From NCBI GenBank assembly GCA_040437565.1, contig JBDOQK010000081.1, positions 27,717 to 91,716 of the forward strand: a stretch of DNA of 64,000 bases, in the 5' to 3' direction. A program made the position numbers and the translations under genes. The stretch comes from Albugo candida (lineage: Eukaryota; Oomycota; Peronosporomycetes; Albuginales). Positions 45,245-58,900 of the stretch are shown in pieces; the first letter of the stretch is position 1, and every line of letters starts with the position of its first letter. Below the pieces are notes generated by a model. It saw only the letters and a list, made by a program, of their open reading frames with translations, ran no database searches and was not told the DNA's origin.

Positions 45245-47653
45245 TACGTGCATTGCTTTCTCTGCCTAGCTGTACAGAATCCTGTCATTTTAATGTTGCG
45301 TAATATATGTCGCGTTTGTGCTGGGATGTCGTTATAATGATGTACTTGCAGTTAGTGAGATGAGCTTCTTAATCACACGGTCTGGCTCCAAAGACCTACT
45401 CGAAATAATAGTGCTTCAAAGTGTGTCTTTCACATACATTTTGGTATTCAGCAGCATCAGCAAGCGAAAAATGTACACCAATTTGAGAGCTACATCCTCT
45501 TAATTGCGATATATCTCTTCCACTACCAGTTTATCGTAGCTTGATCAGTACAGTTGAGTGTTTCAGGGAAGTGAAGCAGGGATACACGATGATACATTTT
45601 CTTTTCCATATGGGCGTGAGTATTTGATGTTAGATGATGATGGGGCGTACTGAATGTCTCGGATAGTGCGTACCTAAAACTTAACTGCCTTAGAACTATG
45701 AAAAAGAAGACGACAAACACAGCAGGCTTGCGACCCTTTTTGTAGATTGACCTCGGAAAGACCGTTCAAATCTCCAACGGCGCATCTGAGCGTTTTGCAG
45801 GATTAGGATACATAATCTTTTTTACTTTGCGAACGATAAATGATAAATGAAAATGTACTATATCAAGTGAAGAAGATACTCTATACCTTAGCAGCATTTG
45901 TAGAGCTGCAAGAGAACGTATCGCGAATAACTATTGCATATCAGAAGTTAGTACTCGATAGTGCTGCGCTGTCTTTAGTCTCAAGTCACTCTCTGTATCC
46001 GGATAATGTTGTGCTTGAGAAATAATCAACAGATAACTTCCTTAGAAAAGACACACCAATGTAAAGTATCCTCGTGGCCTAACGGCTATACGTATGCGCA
46101 GAAAAATCCTTGTGTCCTCGGTCGTCGAAAAAGTTCAATATGTTTGGGAGATGGTTTCTGATATATTGAGTCAGAGCTGGATATTACGCCCTGAAGTACA
46201 CAGCGCTACTCTGTCGGCGGATTATGCAACGCAAAATATAGATCAGAAGTCAGATCACTAAGGACCACTCAGTTGCTCCATCTGACCGGTTGTGCAGGCG
46301 ATTTTTACGCACTCGGTATTTGCAACGCTCTTGAACGCAGCTACGATTGATTTCCATGACGGTGCAATTCGATTGTGGCATGGAATAACGATTTAGCACC
46401 CTAATTCTTGTAAATACTTAGTTCTCCCGATGCAGGAAATAGATATAGCCGGCTCAGATTTTTCACTCTATTGATTGGAGTCCACTTAGGATTGTTTTAT
46501 TCGATTTCCTGTAGGCAGTGTGCTAAAGCTCTCACGTTTCAGACGTGACGATTGTCACCACGATGCTGAAATTACTTACATTTGCGCTATTTTTGTCTGA
46601 AGACAGCTGAACATAATGAACACCATGGGAAGATGACCTCAGGGCGCTGGAATTGTAGGAGTGGGAGTGGACAAGACGAGTAAAAATAATACGGCTGCTT
46701 TACCCACCATTACATCCTTTTTCAACTTGATTACATACAAATTGCCATGCAATCCAAAGAATGTTCACTGTCTAACCACTAGAGTGTGCTTACCCTGTTC
46801 CTACTTCAGTGAGTAATTGCCAGCAATGGATATTGACGCAACATGCCCGATCAATGCAATGAGAGCACTAATGAGGCTCGATCTTGGTTGTTACAGCATC
46901 GTATTTTCCACAATTAGGTATCTTATACTATGTTTGTGTGTTTTGCATTAGCAAAATCAAATAGGACGGTTGCGACATGATGGCCTTGAATTTCTCTAGA
47001 TATGCAATTGATGTATGATCGTCTGACTCGAAATCGAATCAATAATGAATTCTTGCAGCTCCATCTGCTCCAATATCGGTTCGCACTTTCAAGTAGTACT
47101 TTAAAGAATGGATCGAGTTCTTCCGAGTTCACGTAGTGTTCGCCTCCAAGATTGTGTCCTCGTCACTTCGGACAAAGAAAAATTGCTGTATGCTGGTTTA
47201 CATCATCCTTGGGTCAAGCTCAGCAAGAAAAAGAATTGATCTATGCTGAAGAAGCCATAATATCCTCAATGCTAGCTAGCTAAGGAGCACCCAGCATAGC
47301 TACCAAATAGCTAACAGGATACGCCCTCACGAAACTTTGCAGATTGAAAAGCTGTGCATTCACTGTCGGCTTCCTACTTCAGCCTTCCTCACTTGTAGGC
47401 ACTTCTATATATCCTGAAATTTCTAGTGTCGAACATAAAAAGCTCGAAATCGACGGTTACAGCTAATAAGTGGGAGGAGCTAAACACAAACACAAGATCC
47501 TTATCACGCTGTATTGGCATTTGGCATACCCTAGTATTGAGTAACATGAGCACCGGATGGTCTCCAAAGTCTCAGCTCAGCTTCCTGCAAAGGCCCATAC
47601 ATATAGAAGCTGGTTCCAACACCCACCCTCGGGCGCCATTTATTAAATGACAG
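45245..47653. other. Gene-poor AT-rich stretch
   Basis: No convincing gene. Short tRNA-A-box-like strings occur near 46075 (plus) and 46780 (minus), but no foldable tRNA was found. A short ORF at 47426-47650 has no recognised family. This is probably degraded mobile DNA. Confidence 0.45.
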
Positions 47654-47791
47654 ATGTCTGACTTACATGATTGCCAAATTCTTTCGTCTTTTACCCTTAT
47701 GTCTTTACGTGAACAGCTATTACACAATAAACGTCAGCGGCAATTTTTCAAGGGAATTGCTAAACTTGTTGAATCAAAGGGGTTGCATTGT

Positions 47792-47990
47792 TTTGCTTTG
47801 ATTGGCTTGGCATTGGCGAGAGCAACTGGCTGGTCAACCATTCTAGTCTAATGTTCCCTTATCGCCTTGATGGCACAAAAGTTGGGCGACTGACGTCCAA
47901 CTTTTGTGCCATCAAGGCGATAAGGGAACATTAGACTAGAATGGTTGACCAGCCAGTTGCTCTCGCCAATGCCAAGCCAATCAAAGCAAA
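47792..47990. repeat. Perfect 94-bp inverted repeat with 11-nt loop at a contig end
   Basis: 47792-47885 and 47897-47990 are exact reverse complements separated by 11 nt (47886-47896), and the second arm ends exactly at the gap 47991-48090. A perfect hairpin that stops at a contig edge is often a fold-back assembly or amplification artefact. It could alternatively be a terminal inverted repeat or fold-back element connected with the nearby MULE remnant. Confidence 0.8.
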
Positions 47991-48090
47991 NNNNNNNNNN
48001 NNNNNNNNNNNNNNNNNNNNNNNNNNNNNNNNNNNNNNNNNNNNNNNNNNNNNNNNNNNNNNNNNNNNNNNNNNNNNNNNNNNNNNNNNN
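47991..48090. other. Assembly gap beside the inverted repeat
   Basis: One hundred Ns. The downstream flank does not repeat the upstream flank, so this gap is not a simple unmerged overlap. Confidence 0.9.
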
Positions 48091-48639
48091 AACTGATGAA
48101 TGAAACTGTGCATATATTCTTTGATTGTATCTGTAAGAAATAGCAACGAGGGTCGGCTGTTAAACCAGGAGAAAAGTGAATATAGCTTTGAATCATTTGA
48201 TTGGCAACATTGGAAGACTGAACGTCCTCTAATTGGCTATCGTATTTTTGGAGTTTTTTTAGGCCGGCCAAAATTTTGCTACCCGAGCCAAATCCCTTGG
48301 ACTTTCTTGGTTTTAGAATTCCCATATCTTCGCCAAAAAAAACCCAGAAATATATCTGAGTCTGTAATCTTCAAGCCTTTTATCTCTAGTTTCGTATGAC
48401 AGAGCCAGATTTCGATCAAGAAAAATCCTACTGGCTGTGATAAGGCCCGAACGAACCCTTAGATAGTAGATGGTTATTGATGCCCCGCACTATATCGGTT
48501 GACACTGAAATCTACCGCCAATCATCTACCTTCCCGCAAAATGTCTATCATAATCCTCCTGGACCTGACGTGGATCTTTATCGAGGACGGTGAAACAAGT
48601 AATCAGAGCTGCGGCACTCTCTGACGGCTTACCAGTGAA

Positions 48640-50560
48640 AGTTGCACGATCCAGAAAAGCCGGAAAGCGTCCTTAGAACGAAGTGCGAGTAAAAGTTTAA
48701 AGTGCGAGCATGCTGGTACTCATCACGACCCAGATCGCCCCAGAACGCAAGGAAACGAAGCCATAAATGTTTTAACTGTATTTTACACGTCACTTCAAAG
48801 CGCAGGGAGCCAGGGGCTTGGCAGTTAGAGATAGATAATAGAACTCACAACCATGACCTTGTGCATCTTAGTGCACATTCTCTGTACGCAGGCTTGGAAA
48901 TACTGCACGTCAGCAGGTGTCTTTACTTCACAATGCTGCTGTCCCTGCCAGAGCAATCTTTTCAATGATTCAGGTAAATGATCAATCTTGTTGTGCTACA
49001 GTTAAAATATGGTAATAACATCACGCAAGCTTTACGCAGAGACGTTCTTGCTGGGCGCACACCTTTGGAAGCTCTACTTGATAAATTGTTAGTATGTCTC
49101 CATCCAGAGTTACATCGTGTTCACAGAGATGGCACAAATCAATTGACTGCTCTTCTGGTTCTTCCTAATTCCAGCAAAGAAATTACCGAGCATTTTTGTG
49201 CAAACAAAATCTGGATTTTAGACTGCACATACAACACTGAACGTTTTAACTTGCCTGTGTTGTATGGTGTAGGGATTGTATCAAGCAATGATTCTTTTAC
49301 CCTATTTTATTGTTTCTTGACAGGAGACACAGAGCAGGATTACACTTGGACATTGAATTCTTTTCAGTCAATTTCTCATTTAACCATACTTGAAAATTTG
49401 ATGTTTGTCACGGATCGGGAACTTGCGCTCATGAACGCCCTTGGGACTGTACTCCCTGCAAGCCCAAATTTGATCTGAAAATGGCACATCTGGACTAGTT
49501 TGGTTGCTAATTTACAAAACAATCGAAACATTCTGGTGGGGGAAAGCGGGGACACGTTTTCATCAGATTGGAGGAAGCTAATGGACTCACCAAACCTGAA
49601 AGGATTACGGAACAAATCTAGAAAAAATGCACGATTTTTTCATACTTGAAACAATCATGCACCAGCTCGAACGAACATGGTTAGCATACAAAGAGAAAGT
49701 TGGTGCTGATATTTTATTTTCATCATTATCAACCTGCTATCCTAACTTAATTTTAATTCATCTTTTGTAGTTTATTTCTGTATGGACCAGCAGTGTAAAC
49801 CACTTTGGTCAAACTTCTAGCTCGCGAGAAGAAGGGATGCATGCAACATGGAAAAAATACATCGGTAAAATTCAGGTGATTTTCTGTCTGTTTACAATTA
49901 GATCAGGCTTTCCTGTGAGCATCAATTCAAGAGAATTCAGAATAACAATACAATTCAATCCACTGCGTCGACACAGTAACATTCGGAAATCTAATTGGCA
50001 TGGAGTTCGACGAGAGACATCAAAGCATGCATTGAGTATAGCCCGAAACAACAATAGCGAATTACCAGGGACCACTTGCACCGGTGTTCATCAGCAGGCC
50101 CTAGGCATACCATGTGAGCATGAATTTGGTCAGCTAATTCAACACAACACAACACTTGCAAAAAAGCCTTTGACTCACAATGGTGGCTCAAGCAGGAAAC
50201 CCTAATCAACCTATGGTGGCCAATCTATAGCACTATTAAAAAAAGACAGGAAAAGTTTGACTTGCTAACTTTGGGGCTACCTCATCGGCAATATCACATT
50301 TACAATTCAATATGTGAACAATTAAAAAACACAGCAATCCAAAATCCTTCGACAATCTGGGAAGAGTCAGGCCATCAAGTTCACTGAATCATTCAACAGA
50401 AAGGGAAATTTCAGCTTTTGAATATGTCCAGGCAGAAGATCAAACTCGGGTTTCTAATCCACAAACCCGTCGCCTTCCCAGATACAGCATTTATCGTAAA
50501 TGCCGCACAGAATGGAAAGCTGCTTCAATGAAGGGAGGCAAAAATAGAGGTAATTATATT
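48640..50560 (+). pseudogene. Decayed Mutator-like (MULE) transposase
   Basis: Pieces of a MULE transposase appear in order but in shifting frames. The first is a zinc-binding N-terminal module (48702-48968), with a Cys-Phe-x-Cys and the terminal W-x-L..THNHD typical of WRKY/GCM1-like fingers. Next comes the DDE region (48978-49478), with WILDCTYNTERFNLPVLYGV, LTGDTEQDYTW and MFVTDRELALMNAL. A CKWHIW-like motif follows after a stop near 49478. A SWIM-type finger is visible near 50070-50130 (GTTCTGVHQQALGIPCEHEF). Several stops and frameshifts separate these parts, so the element is inactive. Full intact ends were not identified. Confidence 0.8.
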
Positions 50561-50763
50561 ATACATGACTGTTAAACCACCGCGTTGGGACAGTCCATAG
50601 CGGAAGATATACGATACCACTATTTAGATTCTTGCGTCGTTTTACCAAACGTCCGACGGATCGCAATGTGGGGTCGTTACTTTACAATACTCCTTCCTCA
50701 CGGCGCCGTGATTTTGTTACCTCAATTCATGTCTTGATCCTTGCCTGTTTCGCGTATCAACGA

Positions 50764-50863
50764 NNNNNNNNNNNNNNNNNNNNNNNNNNNNNNNNNNNNN
50801 NNNNNNNNNNNNNNNNNNNNNNNNNNNNNNNNNNNNNNNNNNNNNNNNNNNNNNNNNNNNNNN
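50764..50863. other. Assembly gap inside the gag-bearing element
   Basis: One hundred Ns without duplicated flanks, so an unknown length of the element is missing. Confidence 0.9.
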
Positions 50864-51563
50864 AGTACCAATTTTGGGGGTTCTCCTTGTACCAGATGTC
50901 CACCTGGCTATGAATGTGTTGTCCAGCTTTAACGGATAGATGCCTACCGAGAATGTCAAGCTATATTCCTTAAGTCCGCATGCACCCACTGAGGTCTTCA
51001 CCAATCTTGACCTGCCGCAGAAACCGTTTCCCCCAGGGTCCGAACCCTGACCCGAGGCTTGGGTACACCTCATTGCCGTCGAAGTTTTTGATGGCAAGCT
51101 TCAGGTCCCTTATCTGCAGGGATCTTTGAGGTGCAAAGTACGACGGTGCTGGCACTGACCTGTATAATGGAACCGTCGGTGGCTGCATGGGTACTCTCTG
51201 TCTGCCACCTTCCTCACTCAATCGTTGATGCCCCTGTCCTGTAGCGTGATGTCGCGCTGGAATCCGTACCGACTCGTCTTCAAGCAAGGATATCGTCATA
51301 TTCCGGCCAGGTCCCGCGCCTGTCTCCGCATAAGCGCGAAAAGTGCTGCTACCGGCGGACACGACCGAAGCTTGGTCATCCCCTAACCTCCGAGCTGCAA
51401 GACTGGTGAGGCGAGCTCCAATGTTACCTTTCAGTTTAGTGATCACATCCAGCAGCCTTGGCATGTTCTCATCCGCACTTGAAACCGTACTGGCTCCATC
51501 GTTGTTGGTGTGAGACGCTTGGGCTTGATCTGGAGCAACTTGTTCCATAGGGGTAGGGCTCAT
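50864..51563 (-). pseudogene. Retrotransposon gag fragment (oomycete copia-type)
   Basis: An ORF of 197 codons (51563-50970) starts MSPTPMEQVAPDQ and ends with an Arg/Gly region containing LKLAIKNFDGNEVYPSLGSGF..WGKRFLRQV, a gag core I associate with oomycete LTR elements. After an in-frame stop the similarity continues in the same direction to the gap (LDILGRHLS..VDIW). The gene is therefore broken by a stop and truncated. Its GC content looks higher than its surroundings, consistent with a younger insertion. Confidence 0.65.
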
Positions 51564-51790
51564 AACCTATCGTAAATGCCGCACAGAATGGAGAGTTTCT
51601 TCAATGAAGGGAGGAAAAAAATACAAGTAAGCATATTATCCATGACTGTTGGTTTCTCTTTCTACGGCCTTCCTTGATTACGAAACCACCGCATCAAGAC
51701 AGTCCCAACGGGAGGTATACGAAACCACTCTTTAGATCCTTTGATCTTTTCTCCAAAACGTCCGGCGGATGGCAATGAGGAGTCGTTATT

Positions 51791-52101
51791 TTCGAACAGT
51801 ATTTGTCAAGCAACAGGACATAATGCCAGGAGCTGCGTCCTGCATCAAGTTCAACTTTTATCAAATCAATCATGATTATAAATGAATGACTAAATTGACG
51901 AAATATGATGGGTTAAAAAATGCATGGGGTGAGCTCAGTAGAAAGCGAGGGTGAGCTTAGCAATCCCCTTTTTCAATACTAGCGACAATTTTGACATGAT
52001 GCGAGGTCCTCACACTCAGTGACTATTATTGGAAAAAATAATGCGTTCGACGAAGTCTACTCATCCCGATCCTTTGAACCCTTTCACCAAAACTGGCGTA
52101 G
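51791..52101. other. Non-coding stretch
   Basis: No gene, RNA or repeat is recognised. Confidence 0.4.
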
Positions 52102-53945
52102 TGGTCTCGGCATCAACTTTTTTTAGGACACACAAGCATCCTTATCAGATCATTCGGATGGTGACACAAAACACGACACGGCGCGAGTACCGTATGACAT
52201 CACACAAAAGACCAAGCTATCTTCAAGATCGAATCCATGGATCATATACCTATTACATTCGATGCTGTTTCTATTAATCGACCTAACGTGAACTGAGGTA
52301 TTATATCATGCAACGATGAAGTTTACGGAGACAGCCGAGAGACTGCACTGACACCTTATTGATCAGATGCATAATTATTCATCTTGTCCGAGGGATATTT
52401 GGTCACTTGAGTATTAGTGTCTCCAGGGTGCAATCGTCCCGATGCTAATTGCATGAGAAGGACAGCGTTGATGCAACCTATATCATAATCATTATTGATG
52501 AATACACCTGACTTACGATAAAACTCTAAGCACGAATTGATGCATTTTTGACGAACTATTTGATTGTGTAGCATTCCAGCAATAATCACGGTTTAGGAAA
52601 GGGGGCCATCGAAACAGGATATTTCTTATAGTGGGATAAATTAGAGCCTTTGTTCCTAAGCGATCAAGTCAAAAATAATTGAATGTCTGAAGAGTCAAAT
52701 AGTCCTCGATTCTTTGACGAGACAAATCAAATTTATAACGAGAACTACGATGCATTTTACATCCACATTCATAAACAGAGATGCTGATTCGCTGATTCGA
52801 GGAAACGATTTTGGTGGATTTTTTAAGCATCATAGTCGTTTTTTACGATGCGAGCTTTACTCAAGATTTTGGTATCTCTATAACGCCACTTTTTAACGAC
52901 TTGTCCAAATGTACAGGCCTTGGTTTAACGATTTGAGGCCTTGCGAACAAGTGGATGTATGATATGTCGTGGTNNNNNNNNNNNNNNNNNNNNNNNNNNN
53001 NNNNNNNNNNNNNNNNNNNNNNNNNNNNNNNNNNNNNNNNNNNNNNNNNNNNNNNNNNNNNNNNNNNNNNNNNTGGTCTCGGCATCAACTTTTTTTAGGA
53101 CACACAAGCATCCTTATCAGATCATTCGGATGGTGACACAAAACACGACACGGCGCGAGTACCGTATGACATCACACAAAAGACCAAGCTATCTTCAAGA
53201 TCGAATCCATGGATCATATACCTATTACATTCGATGCTGTTTCTATTAATCGACCTAACGTGAACTGAGGTATTATATCATGCAACGATGAAGTTTACGG
53301 AGACAGCCGAGAGACTGCACTGACACCTTATTGATCAGATGCATAATTATTCATCTTGTCCGAGGGATATTTGGTCACTTGAGTATTAGTGTCTCCAGGG
53401 TGCAATCGTCCCGATGCTAATTGCATGAGAAGGACAGCGTTGATGCAACCTATATCATAATCATTATTGATGAATACACCTGACTTACGATAAAACTCTA
53501 AGCACGAATTGATGCATTTTTGACGAACTATTTGATTGTGTAGCATTCCAGCAATAATCACGGTTTAGGAAAGGGGGCCATCGAAACAGGATATTTCTTA
53601 TAGTGGGATAAATTAGAGCCTTTGTTCCTAAGCGATCAAGTCAAAAATAATTGAATGTCTGAAGAGTCAAATAGTCCTCGATTCTTTGACGAGACAAATC
53701 AAATTTATAACGAGAACTACGATGCATTTTACATCCACATTCATAAACAGAGATGCTGATTCGCTGATTCGAGGAAACGATTTTGGTGGATTTTTTAAGC
53801 ATCATAGTCGTTTTTTACGATGCGAGCTTTACTCAAGATTTTGGTATCTCTATAACGCCACTTTTTAACGACTTGTCCAAATGTACAGGCCTTGGTTTAA
53901 CGATTTGAGGCCTTGCGAACAAGTGGATGTATGATATGTCGTGGT
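52102..53945. repeat. Assembly gap 52974-53073 with 872-bp duplicated ends
   Basis: 52102-52973 and 53074-53945 appear identical around 100 Ns. The block contains only short ORFs, which therefore all appear twice. No gene is recognised in it. Confidence 0.9.
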
Positions 53946-55949
53946 GCAAGTGCGGGGTGCAAACGCGACGGAACGTGGCTTCTGTTTATAATCTTGCACT
54001 CTCGTCAGCAAATCACAAAACAAAGCAAAAAAAGTTAATAAAGATAAATGACTGATGATATGTGCACGTTCGCAGTTGTCTTGATACCTCAAAGCCGGGA
54101 CTCAATGAGCGCAACTATCAGTAAAGCAAAGTAATCTCGAGTTTGACATAATTACGACGGCAACTGCCAAATGTTGGAAGTAAATGTTAGCTGCTTTAAT
54201 TGCAATGAGTTCCTATTTGACTGGCAATCCAATGGTCTGGATGGATTCCTTAAATTTTAATAGTGCATGTTCGCCAGTTGCTTCTTGTTTCAATGAGTCA
54301 TCAATCTATATTAAAAAGTACATAATATTTGGTAAACGCCGAAAGAGTCCTTTGCCAAGAGAAAAAAATCTCAAGGAACGTAATCAATCACGGATCGTGA
54401 ATCTTTGTGTTCTAGTACACGTCTTTTCGCTCCATTTGCTCCGATTGATCACGCATTGTTCTTAGTATATGTCCCAACCATACCAACTTTTGTAAGAAGA
54501 CGGATTAGGATCGAGGCGCCATAATACTGAAGACTGAAGTGGACGAGAAAGAGGTCAAAGTACCGGGCATCTATAAATTCTTTACGAGGTTCAAGGCTTT
54601 GGTTGCAAAAAATGCCGGAAGTATGCGTGCATGACGGACGCCATCGAAACGGGTCATTCTGGAAATGAAAACCAGCGAGATGAGAAAAGTTTAAGAAATC
54701 GAAGAAGTTCGGCTCAAGCTCATTCCTTAGAGGATATTGGTGAAGATATTGGAGCATAAATAGCACGCGAGGGAACAGCTAGCGGACGCTTTACATTTGA
54801 TCAGTTTTGACCTAAGGAACTTACAAAGAAAACGAGACAAAACCACATAAGCCGCGCAAGTTCTTGGCAACGTGAAAAGATAAGCTTCATTTTTGTAGTT
54901 GTTGAAAGCCAAAAACGCAAGAACTCGCTTGCACAACCTGCATATGGAAAAAAGAAAATCGAGGGGCTCTCCAGATCTAAGGAAGAACGTAAAGCAAAGC
55001 AGCACCATTTATAATTCTTAAGTGAAGAAGAGTGTGGTGAACCCGGATCGTTTATTAAGGATCACAATGAGGAACAAGTTCAATTCAGGGAGCTCTTTAA
55101 TTGGCACTTTGGTTGGTGAAAATGTTGCCATTCTAATGATGCTGTTGACACTCACCGGCCCCAGTACTCATAAAACATTATGGAGGTTGCTACGGAGTGT
55201 ATATACACATAGGGGAAGCTGCTAGAGCCACCTCGGACCCTGTGTATAATTAATAGCTTCAGAGGTTCGGAGAGACATGTCTCCTTCTAGTTGAGAGAAA
55301 CACCTCGCGCTGTAAATCATCAATTGGAAGCGCAACTTTTTGTATCCACAAAAATGAAGTTGACTGAAATCAAAGGAACTCTGAAAAGAAAGAAGATCGT
55401 TTGCATCATGTTAGATATCTAGACGGAGACGTTTCATACCATCAAGTGCCAGAATTACACCTCTGGACAGTATTGTGGGCACAAGGTTGCTTGCACCTAA
55501 TGGAACCGATGCTAGATTATACATTAGGCCTATGATACGCTCGAACGTTACATATCAAAAGTGACTACCAAGCTGCAATAAGAATATCTCAGTTGTCCTC
55601 TCGCTGATTTTCTTTAGATCCAAGCAGTATACCATCCGGGCTATGCTGTATGGTTGAATTAAATCTTTTCAATTGTGCCAATCGACAATTGGTCAGATCT
55701 AGTGTTTAAACAGAGGAGAATCCCTTGGCGACAAGAAACACAAGAATTTCTTTTTTATCCTTGAGAATCTAAACCCAAAAAAAGCTAACGTGAAGAGCCG
55801 ATGCTAAGCGAGCTTTTGTTGAGCTTGAATGTAGATTGAAAATTGAGAACTAAATATATTTTTGCTTGTTATCACAGTTACCTTCAATCTCTTCAACGTG
55901 AGTTTACATAAGTCACTACGCCCCATTCTAATAGTCACAACCTTTCACC
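53946..55949. other. AT-rich stretch with no recognised gene
   Basis: Two kilobases with ORFs below 110 codons and no family motifs. It lies between a duplicated contig end and the copia remnant and is likely decayed mobile DNA. Confidence 0.4.
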
Positions 55950-58900
55950 TCAGTAGTTGCGCTCCTTCAACAATCCTTCCCGTGTGAGCATACTCACCAG
56001 ATGAACAACACAACTCCGTGAAGCTCGCTGAGTCGGGGCGCTGGGTGGGTCCTGCTCTGAATGTTTCCACACATTTTCTTGAACTCGCGGTACTGCAACT
56101 TCATCATCTTCTTTTTTCCAGATCTTTGACAAACTTTTATCGCACATCGATGTGTTTCGCTGGACCGGACGTGTCCTCAACCTTGATCTTAGCAATGGCT
56201 AATTGGTTGTCCACGTGTAAAATTGAACTTGGCTGAATTTGTTTGCCAATTTCATTTAGAAGTTCCATAATTACCATCATCTCAAATGTTTCTGAAGTCG
56301 TAACAAACTCGGCATTCATCTTTTAGAGCAACAAACTTCTGCTTTTTGAAAATCCATCCAACGATCATTCCACTCACCGTTATCACACCAACGCTGACTG
56401 ACTTCTGAGCAATCTTTTCTGCGGTGAAGTTGGCGTCCATATGCCTCGACCAACACGTCGTCGTTACCCATTGCAATCTTAGCTCCCCGCATCATGACTT
56501 TAATGCCTTTGTGCCTTTGAGATACTTGACTATCTTCTTTGCCAGACTCCAATCGCTCTCACTTGGCGCGTGCGAACTCCGAGTTTCTCGGTTCACCGCA
56601 TATGCTATGTCTTGCCGTGTGCACCGAGCTATTTATAGTAGCCTACCCACCAGCAACTGAAACGTCCGCATAATCGGTCTCTTTGGAGAGCCACTTCCAC
56701 TAGACGGCAACAATTCAATTTCTTCGTCTCCATCTTTCTCATATATAGGCACCCTTACTGGCACCGATTCGGCTAGCCCATATTGTCGACCATCTCTTCA
56801 ATAATATTTTCTTGATCGATTGTCCATCCGGTCTCTTCACTGCACTTAAACACGATACCAAGACACTTGGTTATCACGCCGAGACTCTCTAACTCAACAG
56901 CTTGCATGTCGCTGAAAAAGTCATCGACCTTTTCCGCACTGGTTCCCGTCGCCCGGATGTCGTTCACGTACATACTCACAAGCGTTTTACCCATTAGTCT
57001 CAGTCTTGATATATAGACATGTGTCTATCTATATAGGTCTGACTGAAACCCAAAGACATTGTGATCTCTTAAAGCATCAAGCTGCACAACCGTCTCGACT
57101 GTTTTGAGGCTGTACAGGCCTTTCTTAAGTCGCAACGCTAGTTGTCCCTTGTCTTGAAAGCCGAGCTTTTCCAGCCACATTTTATTTATTTCCATTTCCG
57201 GCGGTATATGGAGTACTATCTCCAAGTCGTCTTCTTTTTTGGCAGTAAAATAAGTGCCCGGCACATCGCCGTGTTTGCAGGTACTCCTCAAATGTTAGAC
57301 ACTGCAAGTATCACTTTCCTGGACACCATGTCCATCCCAGACGAAAAGGTATAGGTATAATCAGCACCATAAACATGTTTCTCTCCGTACGCCACTAGTC
57401 TTGCATTGTATCTTTCGATAGTACCGACAGCGTATATACTAAGCTTGTATACCCATTTGCTGTGCAGTAACTTGGCTTCACGCGGTTATCGGATCACTCC
57501 CTATGCGTCAATCTGGATGCGCATTCCCTCCTCCTACTGCTTTACTCGAGGGCCTCTCATCTCTTTGCGCTAGTTATCGGGGTATTTAAGGGTAATCGAA
57601 TTCACACGGCTTGCTGTCACGTGCTTGGTATACAAGTTGCGAATATTTTTCCAATGTTTGTCCGCAGGAAACGGCTTATCACCTCTGTTGGTTTCTTCTG
57701 GTTCATCCAGATTATTTATAACCGCCGGATTCTTGGCTTCCATAACACAATTCATCTTCGACTATGCTGTTTTCTTTCGTGAATTCTTCTTGCCTTCAGG
57801 AGTATTGTGGTCCTTCGTTCTCTCTTTGTGGTGTAGTACCACCTCTGAATCCTTCCGTTTCGCGACTCCGTTGCGCTCCATCACAGAGATTTGCTACATG
57901 GATTTTCGCGCTCAATCTGCACCAGAAGCTTCGCGTTCTACTCGCTGTTGAGTGTCCCAACGTTGCGTATGTGCTGTGTTGTTATGACTATTCTCTCCTT
58001 CGGCAGGTATACTATAATCCATCAGTCTCGTCGTTATTGCCAATTATCATTCCAACCTGGGATCTTGGCGTCCATGTTTGCTTTTCAGGTTTCCTATACG
58101 TCAAGAATGGTCTGCCAAAAGCTACCATATCCGCCAGGTTAGGGATCCTAATCTTCAACACCTCCAGCGATGGCACACGCTCCCGGTGGCGCTGGACGAG
58201 CTCCAGTTCAAATTATAAGTCACACACTCAACGGGCGTCGTCCCTCAATAATAAAGGGAGGCCACTCGCAAACAGCATGCGTCTTACGATGCTGACTAGC
58301 TTCCTGTGCATCCAGTCAGATTTTACATTTGAAGCCTGATTATCAGCTTCGCTTGCTTACGCAAGCCGACTTGCAAAACTGGTCGACGTTGACGTGCTCG
58401 TTACGACCGTCCGTGCGCAGCGCATGGAACCAACAACTTTCTTTTGTCTAAGTAAACGTGGTTTGTCTAGTAGTCGAGAAAGTGGATAAGGTAACGATAA
58501 GCATGTCGGTCTTGCGTTGTCATAGGTCCCTTGGTGGCTCTCGCTTCCTATTACTCCACCAAACTTGTCGGACGTGATCTTGTCAGTATCTTTTTTGGAC
58601 TGATTGTTCTTGCTCTGCTTTCCCTTCGCGCAAGTTAGGCGATTTCTTCGAGCTCGGTTTGTCAACCGTATTCTTGAGCCCACCGAGTCATCCAGACGCT
58701 CGAAAGTTTCTTAGGCAAGGTGACCGAACGTCTAGTGCAAATCTAGCACGGCTGTATCCGTTACGGCTTCAATTATTCCATCGTAACCTTGTATAATGTC
58801 TGACTGGACCACTCGAGCGCGCATTTTCGTTTTCTCGCCCATGTCGTCAATTGTTAGGACGTTGTTGTGGCAGATTATTTCAAAAATCTTCAGATTATCC

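Larger units (their letters stand above)
50492..51790. repeat. Pair of diverged direct repeats bracketing a gag fragment
   Basis: About 50492-50681 and about 51568-51790 are clearly related. They share TATCGTAAATGCCGCACAGA, a GAAGGGAGG stretch, ACCACCGCRT and a CGTCCG..GGATCGCAATG-like end. The second copy has an extra block of roughly 30 bp. The gag fragment lies between them. They could be terminal repeats of a non-autonomous retroelement, or a duplicated MULE 3' end, since the first copy reads into the tail of the MULE. Confidence 0.65.

Noticed and set aside
46070-46800. tRNA-like strings (TGGCCTAACGG near 46077 and a TAGTGGTTAGA-like string on the minus strand near 46775)
   Set aside because: Only A-box-like pieces are present. 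I could not find matching acceptor, anticodon and T stems, so no tRNA or SINE is called.
48090-48400. Plus-strand HIFFDCICKK-like string suggesting a LINE zf-RVT end
   Set aside because: Too short and immediately followed by a stop. No reverse transcriptase is nearby.
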